DNA from: Chloroflexota bacterium
GTDB taxonomy: Bacteria; Chloroflexota; Anaerolineae; 4572-78; J111
Assembly: GCA_003694775.1 (NCBI GenBank)
Contig: RFJV01000273.1
Span: 1 to 10,250, forward strand
DNA: 10,250 nt
Reading direction: 5' to 3'
Both the position numbers and the translations under genes were made by a program. Positions 1 to 5,759 of the stretch are shown here, in pieces. The notes below the pieces were generated by a model that ran no database searches, was not told the DNA's origin, and saw only the letters and a list, made by a program, of their open reading frames with translations. Every line of letters begins with the position of its first letter. Within the stretch, counting starts at the first letter, position 1.

Positions 1-949
1 AACTGCGCAGGGCTTCCTGCTTGTACGACATCAGAAAGCCGATTTCATCGGCAAAAACCACCATATTCTGTTTGGATATGACCAGTTCATGCTGGGCCTG
101 GCACCAGTACGGCTTCAGACCGCCTTGACCATCCGGCATCGGGCGGTAGCCGGCCTCGCGGCGGTTGCGGTAGATGCGGCTGGCGATACCAAAGTTCAGC
201 AGGAGGCGCTGGGTATCCTCCAGCAGTTCCAGCGAATTCGATGCCAGCCGGATGCTGGCCCCCTTGTCTCCACCATCCTGAAATGTACCGTCGGCAGTGA
301 ACAGAGCCTGCAGAAAGCCGCGCTGAACAGCCTCCGAACCGCGCAGAATGCTGTCGGGGACCCGGTGCTTTGTTTCGGTCAGTCCATACTGGCTGGCAAG
401 GCGGTACAGACGGGTTGAACCAATGCGGGCTTCATCCCGGTCTTTGACATTGATGGGCGCAATCTTGTACCGGCGTTTCGCGGCTGTTAACGGCGCCACC
501 AGTTCATTGACGTGCTCGGCAAAGAGGGGGGCGAGTTCCTGTTTTTCCTCGCCAAAGAAGGAAAGCACAGCCTCATTTTTCTTGATGGTGCCATCGCCAA
601 CCAGCCACCCCAGCACCCGGCCAAGCGCCAGAGACCCTTCTACACCAAAGCTCCCTTTGCGGCTAAGGATGTGTACGGAGTCGCCCGGCTGTAAATCTTT
701 CAAGGCCACCCAGCCGCGGGGGGTCATTATCCGGTGGTCGGCTGTGGCCCGGATGTAGTACCCCTCTTTGGTTTGAAGCCGGTAGACCTGTTTTTTCCCG
801 GTCCAGAAAACGGGCGATGCTTCTGTGGTAGTTTGGGTACAGCCAAACCGCCGGTCGAGCACCAGGTCAACATTTTTTCCGGCGGCATACAGTTCATCTG
901 CCCTGACCAGCCCCTGGGCCGTGTAGATGAGAGTATCACCGGTAACACA
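1..949 (-). other. Intein with LAGLIDADG homing endonuclease domain inside NrdJ (C-terminal end not in window)
   Basis: This protein-splicing element is translated in frame within nrdJ. Intein residue 1 is Cys (codon 947-949) in CVTGDTLIYTAQG, a typical splicing block A. The block B motif ATADHRIMT places T69 and H72 of the intein in the usual TxxH arrangement. Two LAGLIDADG-type motifs follow: LGWLVGDGT (intein residues 113-121, acidic D119) and GFLQALFTADGT (D220). Later endonuclease-domain signatures are also present: LLLNFGIASRIYR and VVFADEIGFLMSYKQEAL. At least 316 residues are visible with no frameshift or stop, so both splicing and nuclease domains look intact. The last splicing blocks (HN and the +1 residue) lie left of position 1. 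From the host family, the +1 residue should be the catalytic Cys of NPCGE. That is inference until the flank is seen. Confidence 0.9.
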
Positions 950-2080
950 AGGGTTCGTGCACAAAATGGGCGCGTAGTACCAGGAGTTGCTCATTTTGTT
1001 GTACCGCTCCACAAAGAACACGCCCGGCTCGGCGCTGGCCCAGGCGCTTTCGATGATGGTATCCCAGATTTGGCGCGCCTTGACCGTTTTGTGCACGATA
1101 ACCGGCTTGCCCGCGGCCAGCCAGGCATCCAGGTTCCCATCCCAGGTATCATCGTAGTCCGGGTAGGAAGTATCCGGGAAGACCAGGTCCCAGTCGGCAT
1201 CGGCCCGGACGGCTTCCATGAACTTGTCGGTAATGCCCACGCTGATGTTGGCGTTGGTGATGCGCCCCATCTGGCGCTTGCTGGTGATGAACTCCAGCAC
1301 GTCGGGATGCCAGACGTTGAGAATCAGCATCAGCGCGCCCCGGCGACTGCCGCCCTGCTCGATGAGGCCGGTGACAAAGCTGTACAGTTCGCCCCATGAG
1401 ACCGACCCGCTGGAGCGTCCGTTGACTCCGCGCACGTAGGCGTGATGGGGCCGCAAACTGGACAGGTTAATCCCTACCCCGCCGCCGCGGGACATAATCT
1501 CCGTCATCTGCGACAGGGTGTCGATAATCCCCTTGCGGGAGTCGCGCGGGGAGGGGATGACGTAGCAGTTGTAGTAGGTTAAATCCTGGTCGGTACCGGC
1601 CGCGGTGAGAATGCGCCCGCCGGGAACGAACTTCCACTCATCCAACAGCCAGCGGAACTTCTGCCGCCATTCCTCCTGCTTTTCCGGCGCTTCTATTTCG
1701 GCAACACCCCGCGCCACCCGGTCCAGCATTTGGGCCGGGTCGGTCTCCAGCGGCTTGTCGATATGCTCCAGGGCGCGCTCGACCACCTCGCCATCCCGCA
1801 GGGCAATTTTTACCGTGCCGTTCTCCAGCCCAATGACCGTACCGATTTCCCGCTGGCCTGTCTCCAGGTTCACCGCCACAATCACCGTATCGCCAACCTG
1901 CACCGTCGATTTGGTGCCATCTTTCAGGGCGTAGCGGTCCAGAAAAATCTTTTCCCCCAGCGGGTGGAGAGTGGTCTTTTTCAGCTTCGGCAGGGTCTCC
2001 AGCGACACAGAACCGGTGCTCCCTCGTCCGTTCTGGGCCTTTTGATGCTGTGCGGTCTTGGACGCTTGCTTATCGGTCAT
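1..2080 (-). CDS. nrdJ: Class II (B12-dependent) ribonucleotide reductase with intein, 5' part; runs off left edge
   Basis: This gene makes deoxyribonucleotides from ribonucleotides using adenosylcobalamin as radical source. The frame is open without a stop from ATG 2080 to the window edge (693 codons). The start is supported by GGGAG at 2087-2091, six bases upstream. Residues about 60-115 form a small beta-rich, KOW-like stretch (VQVGDTVIVAV... IGTVIGLENG) found in some class II enzymes. Reductase landmarks follow: FVPGGRIL, YYNCY with C172 as the likely first redox cysteine, SRGGGVGINLSSLRPH, GLIEQGGSRRGALMLILNVWHPDV, and LCTNP at 373-377. In class II enzymes NP is followed by the thiyl-radical cysteine of NPCGE; here an intein begins at that point (C378). 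The rest of the catalytic barrel must lie outside the window. It follows nrdR on the same strand, 124 nt downstream, and is probably in one transcript under NrdR control. The family call is very secure; NrdJ rather than another class rests on the PGGRIL and TNPC context. Confidence 0.93.
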   Translation of the reverse strand, partial: MTDKQASKTAQHQKAQNGRGSTGSVSLETLPKLKKTTLHPLGEKIFLDRYALKDGTKSTVQVGDTVIVAVNLETGQREIGTVIGLENGTVKIALRDGEVVERALEHIDKPLETDPAQMLDRVARGVAEIEAPEKQEEWRQKFRWLLDEWKFVPGGRILTAAGTDQDLTYYNCYVIPSPRDSRKGIIDTLSQMTEIMSRGGGVGINLSSLRPHHAYVRGVNGRSSGSVSWGELYSFVTGLIEQGGSRRGALMLILNVWHPDVLEFITSKRQMGRITNANISVGITDKFMEAVRADADWDLVFPDTSYPDYDDTWDGNLDAWLAAGKPVIVHKTVKARQIWDTIIESAWASAEPGVFFVERYNKMSNSWYYAPILCTNPCVTGDTLIYTAQGLVRADELYAAGKNVDLVLDRRFGCTQTTTEASPVFWTGKKQVYRLQTKEGYYIRATADHRIMTPRGWVALKDLQPGDSVHILSRKGSFGVEGSLALGRVLGWLVGDGTIKKNEAVLSFFGEEKQELAPLFAEHVNELVAPLTAAKRRYKIAPINVKDRDEARIGSTRLYRLASQYGLTETKHRVPDSILRGSEAVQRGFLQALFTADGTFQDGGDKGASIRLASNSLELLEDTQRLLLNFGIASRIYRNRREAGYRPMPDGQGGLKPYWCQAQHELVISKQNMVVFADEIGFLMSYKQEALRS

Positions 2081-2100
2081 TGCTGTCTCCCTCGGAAATA

Positions 2101-2156
2101 GTTGGTGAGTTGGAGTGCTGGAGAGTTAGTGAGTTGGTGAGTTGGTGAGTTAATGA
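2101..2156. repeat. Seven tandem 8-bp units, consensus GTTGGTGA
   Basis: Read on the plus strand, the spacer between nrdR and nrdJ holds seven successive 8-bp units. Three are exactly GTTGGTGA and the others differ by 1-3 bases. In the nrdR-nrdJ transcript this reads as repeated TCACCAAC, ending about 10 nt before the nrdJ ribosome binding site. The array is not coding and its unit length is not a multiple of three. Confidence 0.85.
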
Positions 2157-2170
2157 ACTGCGTGGTCACC

Positions 2171-2206
2171 AATCTCCCAATCTCTAATCTCCAATCTCCA
2201 ATCCCT
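2171..2206. repeat. Tandem 7-bp units, consensus AATCTCC, touching the nrdR stop codon
   Basis: Five adjacent units (AATCTCCC, AATCTCT, AATCTCC, AATCTCC, AATCCCT) run into the stop codon of nrdR (TAG on the minus strand, 2205-2207). In the mRNA this reads GGAGATTGG-like. Its distal end TTGGTGA is complementary to the TCACCAA units of the neighbouring 8-bp array. A hairpin across about 17-20 nt could therefore form between the two arrays. Confidence 0.8.
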
Positions 2207-2708
2207 ATTCATCAATGGGTAAAGGTATCTGGTTCTTTAATTCCTCTTCCCGGCGTTTGCGCTCCATCAACTGCTGAATTTCCTCGGCCATACTGTCCAC
2301 GTCACGGAAGCGGCGGTACACCGAGGCGTACCGCACATAGGCGACCTCGTCGATATCGCGCAGGTGCTCCATCACCATTTCCCCGATTTTCAGGCTGGGA
2401 ATTTCGCTTTTGCCCATCGCGTACAGCCTGGCCTCGATGTCCCGCGCCGCGTCCTCAATGGCCGCACTGGACACCGGGCGCTTGGAGCAGGAAATCCGCA
2501 TACTTTTGACCAGCTTCTCCCGGTCGAATTCTTCGCGGCGGTTATCCCGTTTGACAACCAGCAGATTGATGCTCGCCACCCGCTCGTAGGTGGTAAATCG
2601 CTGGCGGCACTGGTCGCATTCCCGCCGGCGGCGAATACCGTCGCTGACCTCGCGGGTGTCAATCACCCGGATGTGACTGCTGGATGCGCCGCAAAATGGA
2701 CACTTCAT
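2205..2708 (-). CDS. nrdR: Transcriptional repressor NrdR
   Basis: NrdR is the bacterial repressor of ribonucleotide reductase genes. It senses ATP/dATP through an ATP-cone and binds paired NrdR boxes. The 167-residue product has the N-terminal zinc ribbon MKCPFCG...CDQC (ligands C3, C6, C31, C34), the RRRRECDQCRQRFTTYER signature, and an ATP-cone over about residues 49-139 (VVKRDNRREEFDREKLVKSM...). The length is slightly above the usual 150-160 because of a charged C-terminal tail (MERKRREEELKNQIPLPIDE). The ATG at 2708 is preceded by a strong GAGGAGAGG (2714-2722). The gene is upstream of nrdJ on the same strand. A pair of NrdR-box-like sites lies about 600 bp upstream, next to the best promoter, so autoregulation of an nrdR-nrdJ operon is likely. 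Confidence 0.96.
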   Translation of the reverse strand: MKCPFCGASSSHIRVIDTREVSDGIRRRRECDQCRQRFTTYERVASINLLVVKRDNRREEFDREKLVKSMRISCSKRPVSSAAIEDAARDIEARLYAMGKSEIPSLKIGEMVMEHLRDIDEVAYVRYASVYRRFRDVDSMAEEIQQLMERKRREEELKNQIPLPIDE

Positions 2709-2722
2709 TATCGCCTCTCCTC

Positions 2723-3105
2723 ATTAGTTACTTGACATAAATAATGACAGCAGGGCGTTCAAAGACTACGGTTGTTACCTCACCCCGTCGTTTTAAGCCA
2801 TCACCAAATCAGTTTTAACTGACACCGGGAAAAAATTAGAGGGGTTGTCAGGTTGAACGCCATCCAACCGGCTTTTCCACCACTGGAAGCGCTGTTGCTG
2901 TTGCCGCTTTGCAAACAGGGTTTCGTTTGTAAACCTGCGCCGGGGTCGCCAGCCTGTTGAAAAACTGCCATCGTTTCCTGACTTCACAGACTCTGCTGAA
3001 AAAACAGGGATGTTACCGCGGAGGGCGCAGTCCGGGAGTAAGCAGTAAGGGGCCTGACATCTTGCCCCCCTGTGCCCTCTGCGGTTAGATTTTCCCTTTT
3101 TGCGC
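2723..3105. other. Gene-poor leader of nrdR; no supported gene
   Basis: This is the proximal part of the long spacer upstream of nrdR. A 113-codon frame on the minus strand (2793-3134) crosses it. That frame starts inside repeat element A, has low-complexity QQQQR and RPRRR stretches, no ribosome binding site and no recognisable domain, so I do not call it a gene. Visible structure includes the 14-bp palindrome TCAGTTTTAACTGA at 2809-2822 and the large stem-loop at 3015-3085. No canonical riboswitch was recognised. If the promoter at 3372-3400 is the only one, all of this is 5' untranslated RNA. Confidence 0.5.
3015..3085. repeat. Nested inverted repeat (large stem-loop) in nrdR leader
   Basis: ACCGCGGAGGGCGCAG (3015-3030) pairs with CTGTGCCCTCTGCGGT (3070-3085) at 14 of 16 positions. 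Inside the loop GGGGC (3049-3053) pairs with GCCCC (3064-3068). The stem is GC-rich but no T-run follows on either strand, so it does not look like an intrinsic terminator. CCGCAGAGGGC-like sequences recur in spacers of some bacteria, so this may be another dispersed repeat next to element A. Confidence 0.6.
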
Positions 3106-3143
3106 AACCGTTCAGCCATCCACGAATAGAACACGATGCAGTC

Positions 3144-3159
3144 GAGACGCCTGCGTCTC
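3144..3159. repeat. Short perfect hairpin inside copy A
   Basis: GAGACGC (3144-3150) and GCGTCTC (3153-3159) form a perfect 7-bp stem with a 2-nt loop. Copy B has a different palindrome (9405-9424) at the equivalent place, so the structure but not the sequence is shared. Confidence 0.75.
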
Positions 3160-3181
3160 CGGTCATTTTTTCGTCAATCAG

Positions 3182-3231
3182 ACGTAGAACGTAACCCGTA
3201 AGAACAGAAAATTACGGATTACGTTTTACGT
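3182..3231. repeat. 20-bp inverted repeat of ACGTAAAACGTAA type in copy A
   Basis: The arms 3182-3201 (ACGTAGAACGTAACCCGTAA) and 3212-3231 (TTACGGATTACGTTTTACGT) match at 18 of 20 positions around a 10-nt loop. In nrdR leader RNA, one of the two mismatches would be a G-U pair. This is the strongest single hairpin I found in the window. It is followed by no U-tract. Confidence 0.8.
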
Positions 3232-3312
3232 TTTTCGTGAGATGGCTGGAATTGATGATGCTTTACCGGATTTTTCTGTTGACCTGAGCAGTTACTAATA
3301 AATAAAAACCAA

Positions 3313-3328
3313 CCACAATATATAGTGG
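3313..3328. promoter_or_regulatory. NrdR box 1 (strong match)
   Basis: CCACAATATATAGTGG matches the published 16-bp NrdR consensus acaCwAtATaTwGtgt at 14 of 16 positions, failing only at the two outermost bases. It is palindromic apart from the two w positions, as in known boxes. It lies about 45 bp downstream of the predicted transcription start of the nrdR transcript. The nearest gene it could control is nrdR-nrdJ. Confidence 0.85.
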
Positions 3329-3342
3329 TATTATGTATACCC

Positions 3343-3358
3343 ACACGACATCTCGTGG
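3343..3358. promoter_or_regulatory. NrdR box 2 (weaker match, paired with box 1)
   Basis: ACACGACATCTCGTGG matches the NrdR consensus at 11 of 16 positions and keeps the palindromic half-sites CACGA and TCGTG. Its centre is 30 bp from that of box 1, close to three helical turns, the tandem arrangement usual for NrdR. It lies between the predicted -10 and box 1, over about +7 to +22. Confidence 0.6.
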
Positions 3359-3371
3359 GCACAGCAATACC

Positions 3372-3400
3372 AGTATACACCGTTTTTCTTAACTTGACAA
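3372..3400 (-). promoter_or_regulatory. Sigma-70-type promoter for nrdR-nrdJ
   Basis: On the minus strand TTGTCA (3395-3400) and TATACT (3372-3377) are separated by 17 bp. Each hexamer has one mismatch to consensus. Transcription would start near 3365 and run through both NrdR boxes and repeat element A to nrdR, giving a leader of about 655 nt. The promoter begins about 34 bp after the helicase stop codon. Confidence 0.7.
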
Positions 3401-3423
3401 GGGGGTAGCGGCAGATTTAACCT

Positions 3424-3453
3424 TAAAAAATACCTATCCCCGGCCTGCGCCGG
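3424..3453 (-). terminator. Possible weak terminator of the helicase gene
   Basis: On the minus strand CCGGC-loop-GCCGG (3440-3453) overlaps the last codons of the helicase and is followed, after 9 nt that include the stop codon, by six Ts (3425-3430). The stem is only 5 bp and the T-run is distant, so the call is tentative. Confidence 0.25.
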
Positions 3454-5755
3454 CCAGCAAAGCCTCCAGAATCCAGACCGCGGCCTGCTTGTCGAGCGGC
3501 TCATTCTGGTTGCCGCACTTGGGGCTGTAAATGCAGGCCGGACATCCCTCCTCACAGGGACACTCCTTCACCGCTTCCAGGGTGGCCTGCCACAGCTCGG
3601 TTATCAGGGCAAACCCCTGCTCCGTAATGCCCACGCCGCCGGGGTAGCCGTCGTAGATAAAAATCTGGGGCAGACCGGTATCCGGATGCAGGGGTGTCGA
3701 CAGCCCGCCGATGTCCCACCGGTCGCACATGGCAAAGAGGGGCAAAAGACCAATGGCCGCGTGCTCTACCGCGTGCAGACCGCCCAAAAAATCCCATCCC
3801 CGGCGGGCCAGCCGGGTCGCCCAGTCTGCGGGGACATCCCACCACACGGCCCGCGTTTCAAACGTGGTCGCCGGCAGGTCCAGTGGAAAATCGCCCAGAT
3901 TGGCCTCGGAAAACTGCTGTTTCCGCCGGTAGCCCACCACCTGCCGGGTAGCCCGGACCACGCCCCAGTAAACCGTGGTGGTCTTGAACGTCCGGTGGCG
4001 AAGGGAACGCACAATGGAAATCTCGCTCAGTTCGTGCGGGGTGGTGTAGTAATCCACCTCTGCCGGGCGCAGAACGGCCTGCCCGGTTGATAAATCCAGG
4101 TCGGTCACCAGGTAGCTCTCGCCCTGGTGCATATAGACTGCCCCCGGATGCACCCGGCTGAACGCCGAAGCCTCGTCCATCTCCTCCAGCTTGCGGTAGC
4201 CCTGGCTTTTGTCGACCAGCACAATGGGCCGACTGCCGATACTGCGAATGTTGACCCGCTCTGCCGGGTAATCCCGGCCCCGGTAGAACCACTGGTTCAG
4301 TTCCGGGCGGTAATCCAGAATACCCTGCTCCTCCAGCCGGGCCATCGCCTCGGCGAACCCTTCGCCGAACAGAGCCTCATCGTCCGGAGTCAGGGGGCGT
4401 TCGTGGGCGGCACAGGGCAGATGCTGTGCCAGGATATAGACGTTGTCCGGGTCAATCAGGGCGTGCTCGTGCGGGCGGCCAAAAAGCTGGTCCGGATGGC
4501 GCATAAAGTACTGGTCCAGCGGGTTGTCCAGCCCAATCAGCACGGCCAGCGAGCCGCTGTTGCCCCGCCCGGCCCGTCCGGCCTGCTGCCACAGACTGGC
4601 AATCGTGCCCGGATACCCCACCGACACCGTAGCGTCCAGGTCGCCCACGTCTACGCCCAGCTCCAGAGCCGATGTCGCGGTCACCCCCAGCAGGTCGCCC
4701 GTAAACAAGCGGCGCTCCAGCTCCCGGCGCTGTTCCGGCAGGTATCCGGCCCGGTAGGAGGCAATGCGCGCCGCCAGCGGCGGGTCTGTTTGCTCCAGCG
4801 ACCGGCGAGCGTAGCGCAGAATCAGCTCCGCCGTCACCCGCGCCCGCGTAAAGGTAATATTGCGCACCCCGTGGCGCACCATTTCGGCAAACAGCAGGGC
4901 GGCCTCAGTGTTGGGACTGCGGCGGGTCGTTTTGGCCGGGTCAATAAAAGGGGGATTCCACAGGGCAAACAGCCGGGTCGCCTGGGGAGCCGTGTCCTGG
5001 TCGACCACCACGGGCTGGCGTCCGGTCAGCCGGGCCATATGCTCGCCGGGATTGGCAATTGTGGCCGAACAGCACACAAACTGCGGGGCACTGCCGTACA
5101 GCCGGCACAGCCGGTTGAGCCGGCGCAGAACCACCGCCACGTGACTGCCAAACACGCCCCGGTACACGTGGGCCTCGTCTACCACCACAAACTTGAGATG
5201 CCTGAAAAAGTCGGCCCACAGGCGGTGGTTGGGCAGAATGCCGACATGCAGCATGTCGGGGTTGGTCAGGATGACATGCGCCTCCCGCCGCAGGCGGGTG
5301 CGACTGCGGGGGGGCGTGTCGCCATCGTACACGCCAAAGCGGATGTGGGTCTGCCGGGGGTAGCGCAGGGCCTTCAGCCGGCCGGTCAGCTCTTTGAGAC
5401 TGCGAAGCTGGTCCTGGGCCAGGGCTTTGGTGGGAAACAGGTAAAGCGCCCGGCTGTGCGGGTCGAGCAGAATCTGCTCCAGGACGGGCAGGTTGTAGGC
5501 CAGGGTTTTACCGCTGGCCGTGCCGGTTGCCAGGATGACATCCTGACCGCGGCGGGCCGCATTGATGGCCTCGGCCTGGTGGCGGTAGAGCCGGTCCGCA
5601 CCGCCGGCCTTTACCGCTTCTACCAGCGACCGGGCCAGCGGCTTCTCCAGCGACGCGTACTCCGGCGGTCGGGGCGGAATGTGCTCCACGTGGACAAGCT
5701 GACCCTGGTAAAATTTCTGCTTTTTGAGGGACTTCAGAAAGGCGGCAGGGTTCAT
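3434..5755 (-). CDS. DEAD/DEAH-box helicase, MrfA/YprA-like, with C-terminal Cys cluster
   Basis: This 773-residue superfamily 2 DNA helicase resembles Bacillus MrfA (YprA), a mitomycin-repair 3'-5' helicase, and fungal Hrq1. Visible motifs are Q-like RHQAEAI (58-64), Walker A ATGTASGKT (76-84), LFPTKALAQDQ (106-116), DEAH (193-196), SATIANP (230-236), TFTRARVTAE (301-310), TATSALELGVDVG (359-371), GYPGT (380-384) and QQAGRAGRG (390-398). The C-terminal half matches the DUF1998-type region and ends in CPCEEGCPACIYSPKCG (C732, C734, C738, C741, C747), the cysteine cluster that MrfA relatives use for metal binding. The ATG lies 4 nt after the amidohydrolase stop codon, so it is probably translated by coupling; its own ribosome site is weak. 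The length is normal for the family. No MrfB-type exonuclease gene is seen beside it. A DNA-repair role is inferred from the family. Confidence 0.9.
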   Translation of the reverse strand: MNPAAFLKSLKKQKFYQGQLVHVEHIPPRPPEYASLEKPLARSLVEAVKAGGADRLYRHQAEAINAARRGQDVILATGTASGKTLAYNLPVLEQILLDPHSRALYLFPTKALAQDQLRSLKELTGRLKALRYPRQTHIRFGVYDGDTPPRSRTRLRREAHVILTNPDMLHVGILPNHRLWADFFRHLKFVVVDEAHVYRGVFGSHVAVVLRRLNRLCRLYGSAPQFVCCSATIANPGEHMARLTGRQPVVVDQDTAPQATRLFALWNPPFIDPAKTTRRSPNTEAALLFAEMVRHGVRNITFTRARVTAELILRYARRSLEQTDPPLAARIASYRAGYLPEQRRELERRLFTGDLLGVTATSALELGVDVGDLDATVSVGYPGTIASLWQQAGRAGRGNSGSLAVLIGLDNPLDQYFMRHPDQLFGRPHEHALIDPDNVYILAQHLPCAAHERPLTPDDEALFGEGFAEAMARLEEQGILDYRPELNQWFYRGRDYPAERVNIRSIGSRPIVLVDKSQGYRKLEEMDEASAFSRVHPGAVYMHQGESYLVTDLDLSTGQAVLRPAEVDYYTTPHELSEISIVRSLRHRTFKTTTVYWGVVRATRQVVGYRRKQQFSEANLGDFPLDLPATTFETRAVWWDVPADWATRLARRGWDFLGGLHAVEHAAIGLLPLFAMCDRWDIGGLSTPLHPDTGLPQIFIYDGYPGGVGITEQGFALITELWQATLEAVKECPCEEGCPACIYSPKCGNQNEPLDKQAAVWILEALLAGAGRG

Positions 5756-5759
5756 CGGG

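Larger units (their letters stand above)
3106..3295 (-). mobile_element. Composite repeat element, copy A (MITE-like, inferred)
   Basis: Read on the minus strand, this 190-bp block is collinear with copy B at 9232-9506. The order is GTAACTGCTCAGG end; AGAAAAATCCGGTAAA; CATCAATTCC; a cluster of ACGTAAAACGTAA-type repeats; CTGATTG and AAAAATGACCGG; a short hairpin; and a 27-nt stretch (3110-3136) identical to 9474-9500, ending in CTGAAC. Its ends are imperfect inverted repeats (AACCGTTCAG at 3106-3115 against AACTGCTCAG on the other strand at the 3295 side). It encodes nothing recognisable. Calling it mobile is inference from two dispersed copies and inverted-repeat ends. No transposase or target duplication is visible. 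Confidence 0.6.

Noticed and set aside
2723..2760. Possible second promoter directly upstream of nrdR (TTGAAC, 17 bp, TATGTC on the minus strand)
   Set aside because: The hexamers match at only 4 and 3 of 6 positions, and no NrdR box is nearby, so it is much weaker than the promoter at 3372-3400.
2967..2983. B12-box-like AGTCAGGAAAC on the minus strand ahead of a B12-dependent enzyme operon, suggesting a cobalamin riboswitch
   Set aside because: Only the first part of the box fits, the following CCTGCC is missing, and no GCCACTG or other conserved upstream riboswitch core could be found. A covariance search for the cobalamin riboswitch would settle it.
2793..3134. A 113-codon minus-strand frame in the nrdR leader
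   Set aside because: It starts inside repeat element A, runs through the stem-loop region, has no ribosome site and no recognisable domain, and its composition is low-complexity.
3394..3430. Plus-strand TTGACA at 3394-3399
   Set aside because: No matching -10 lies 16-18 bp downstream, and any transcript would run antisense into the helicase gene. The same bases serve better as the minus-strand TTGTCA.
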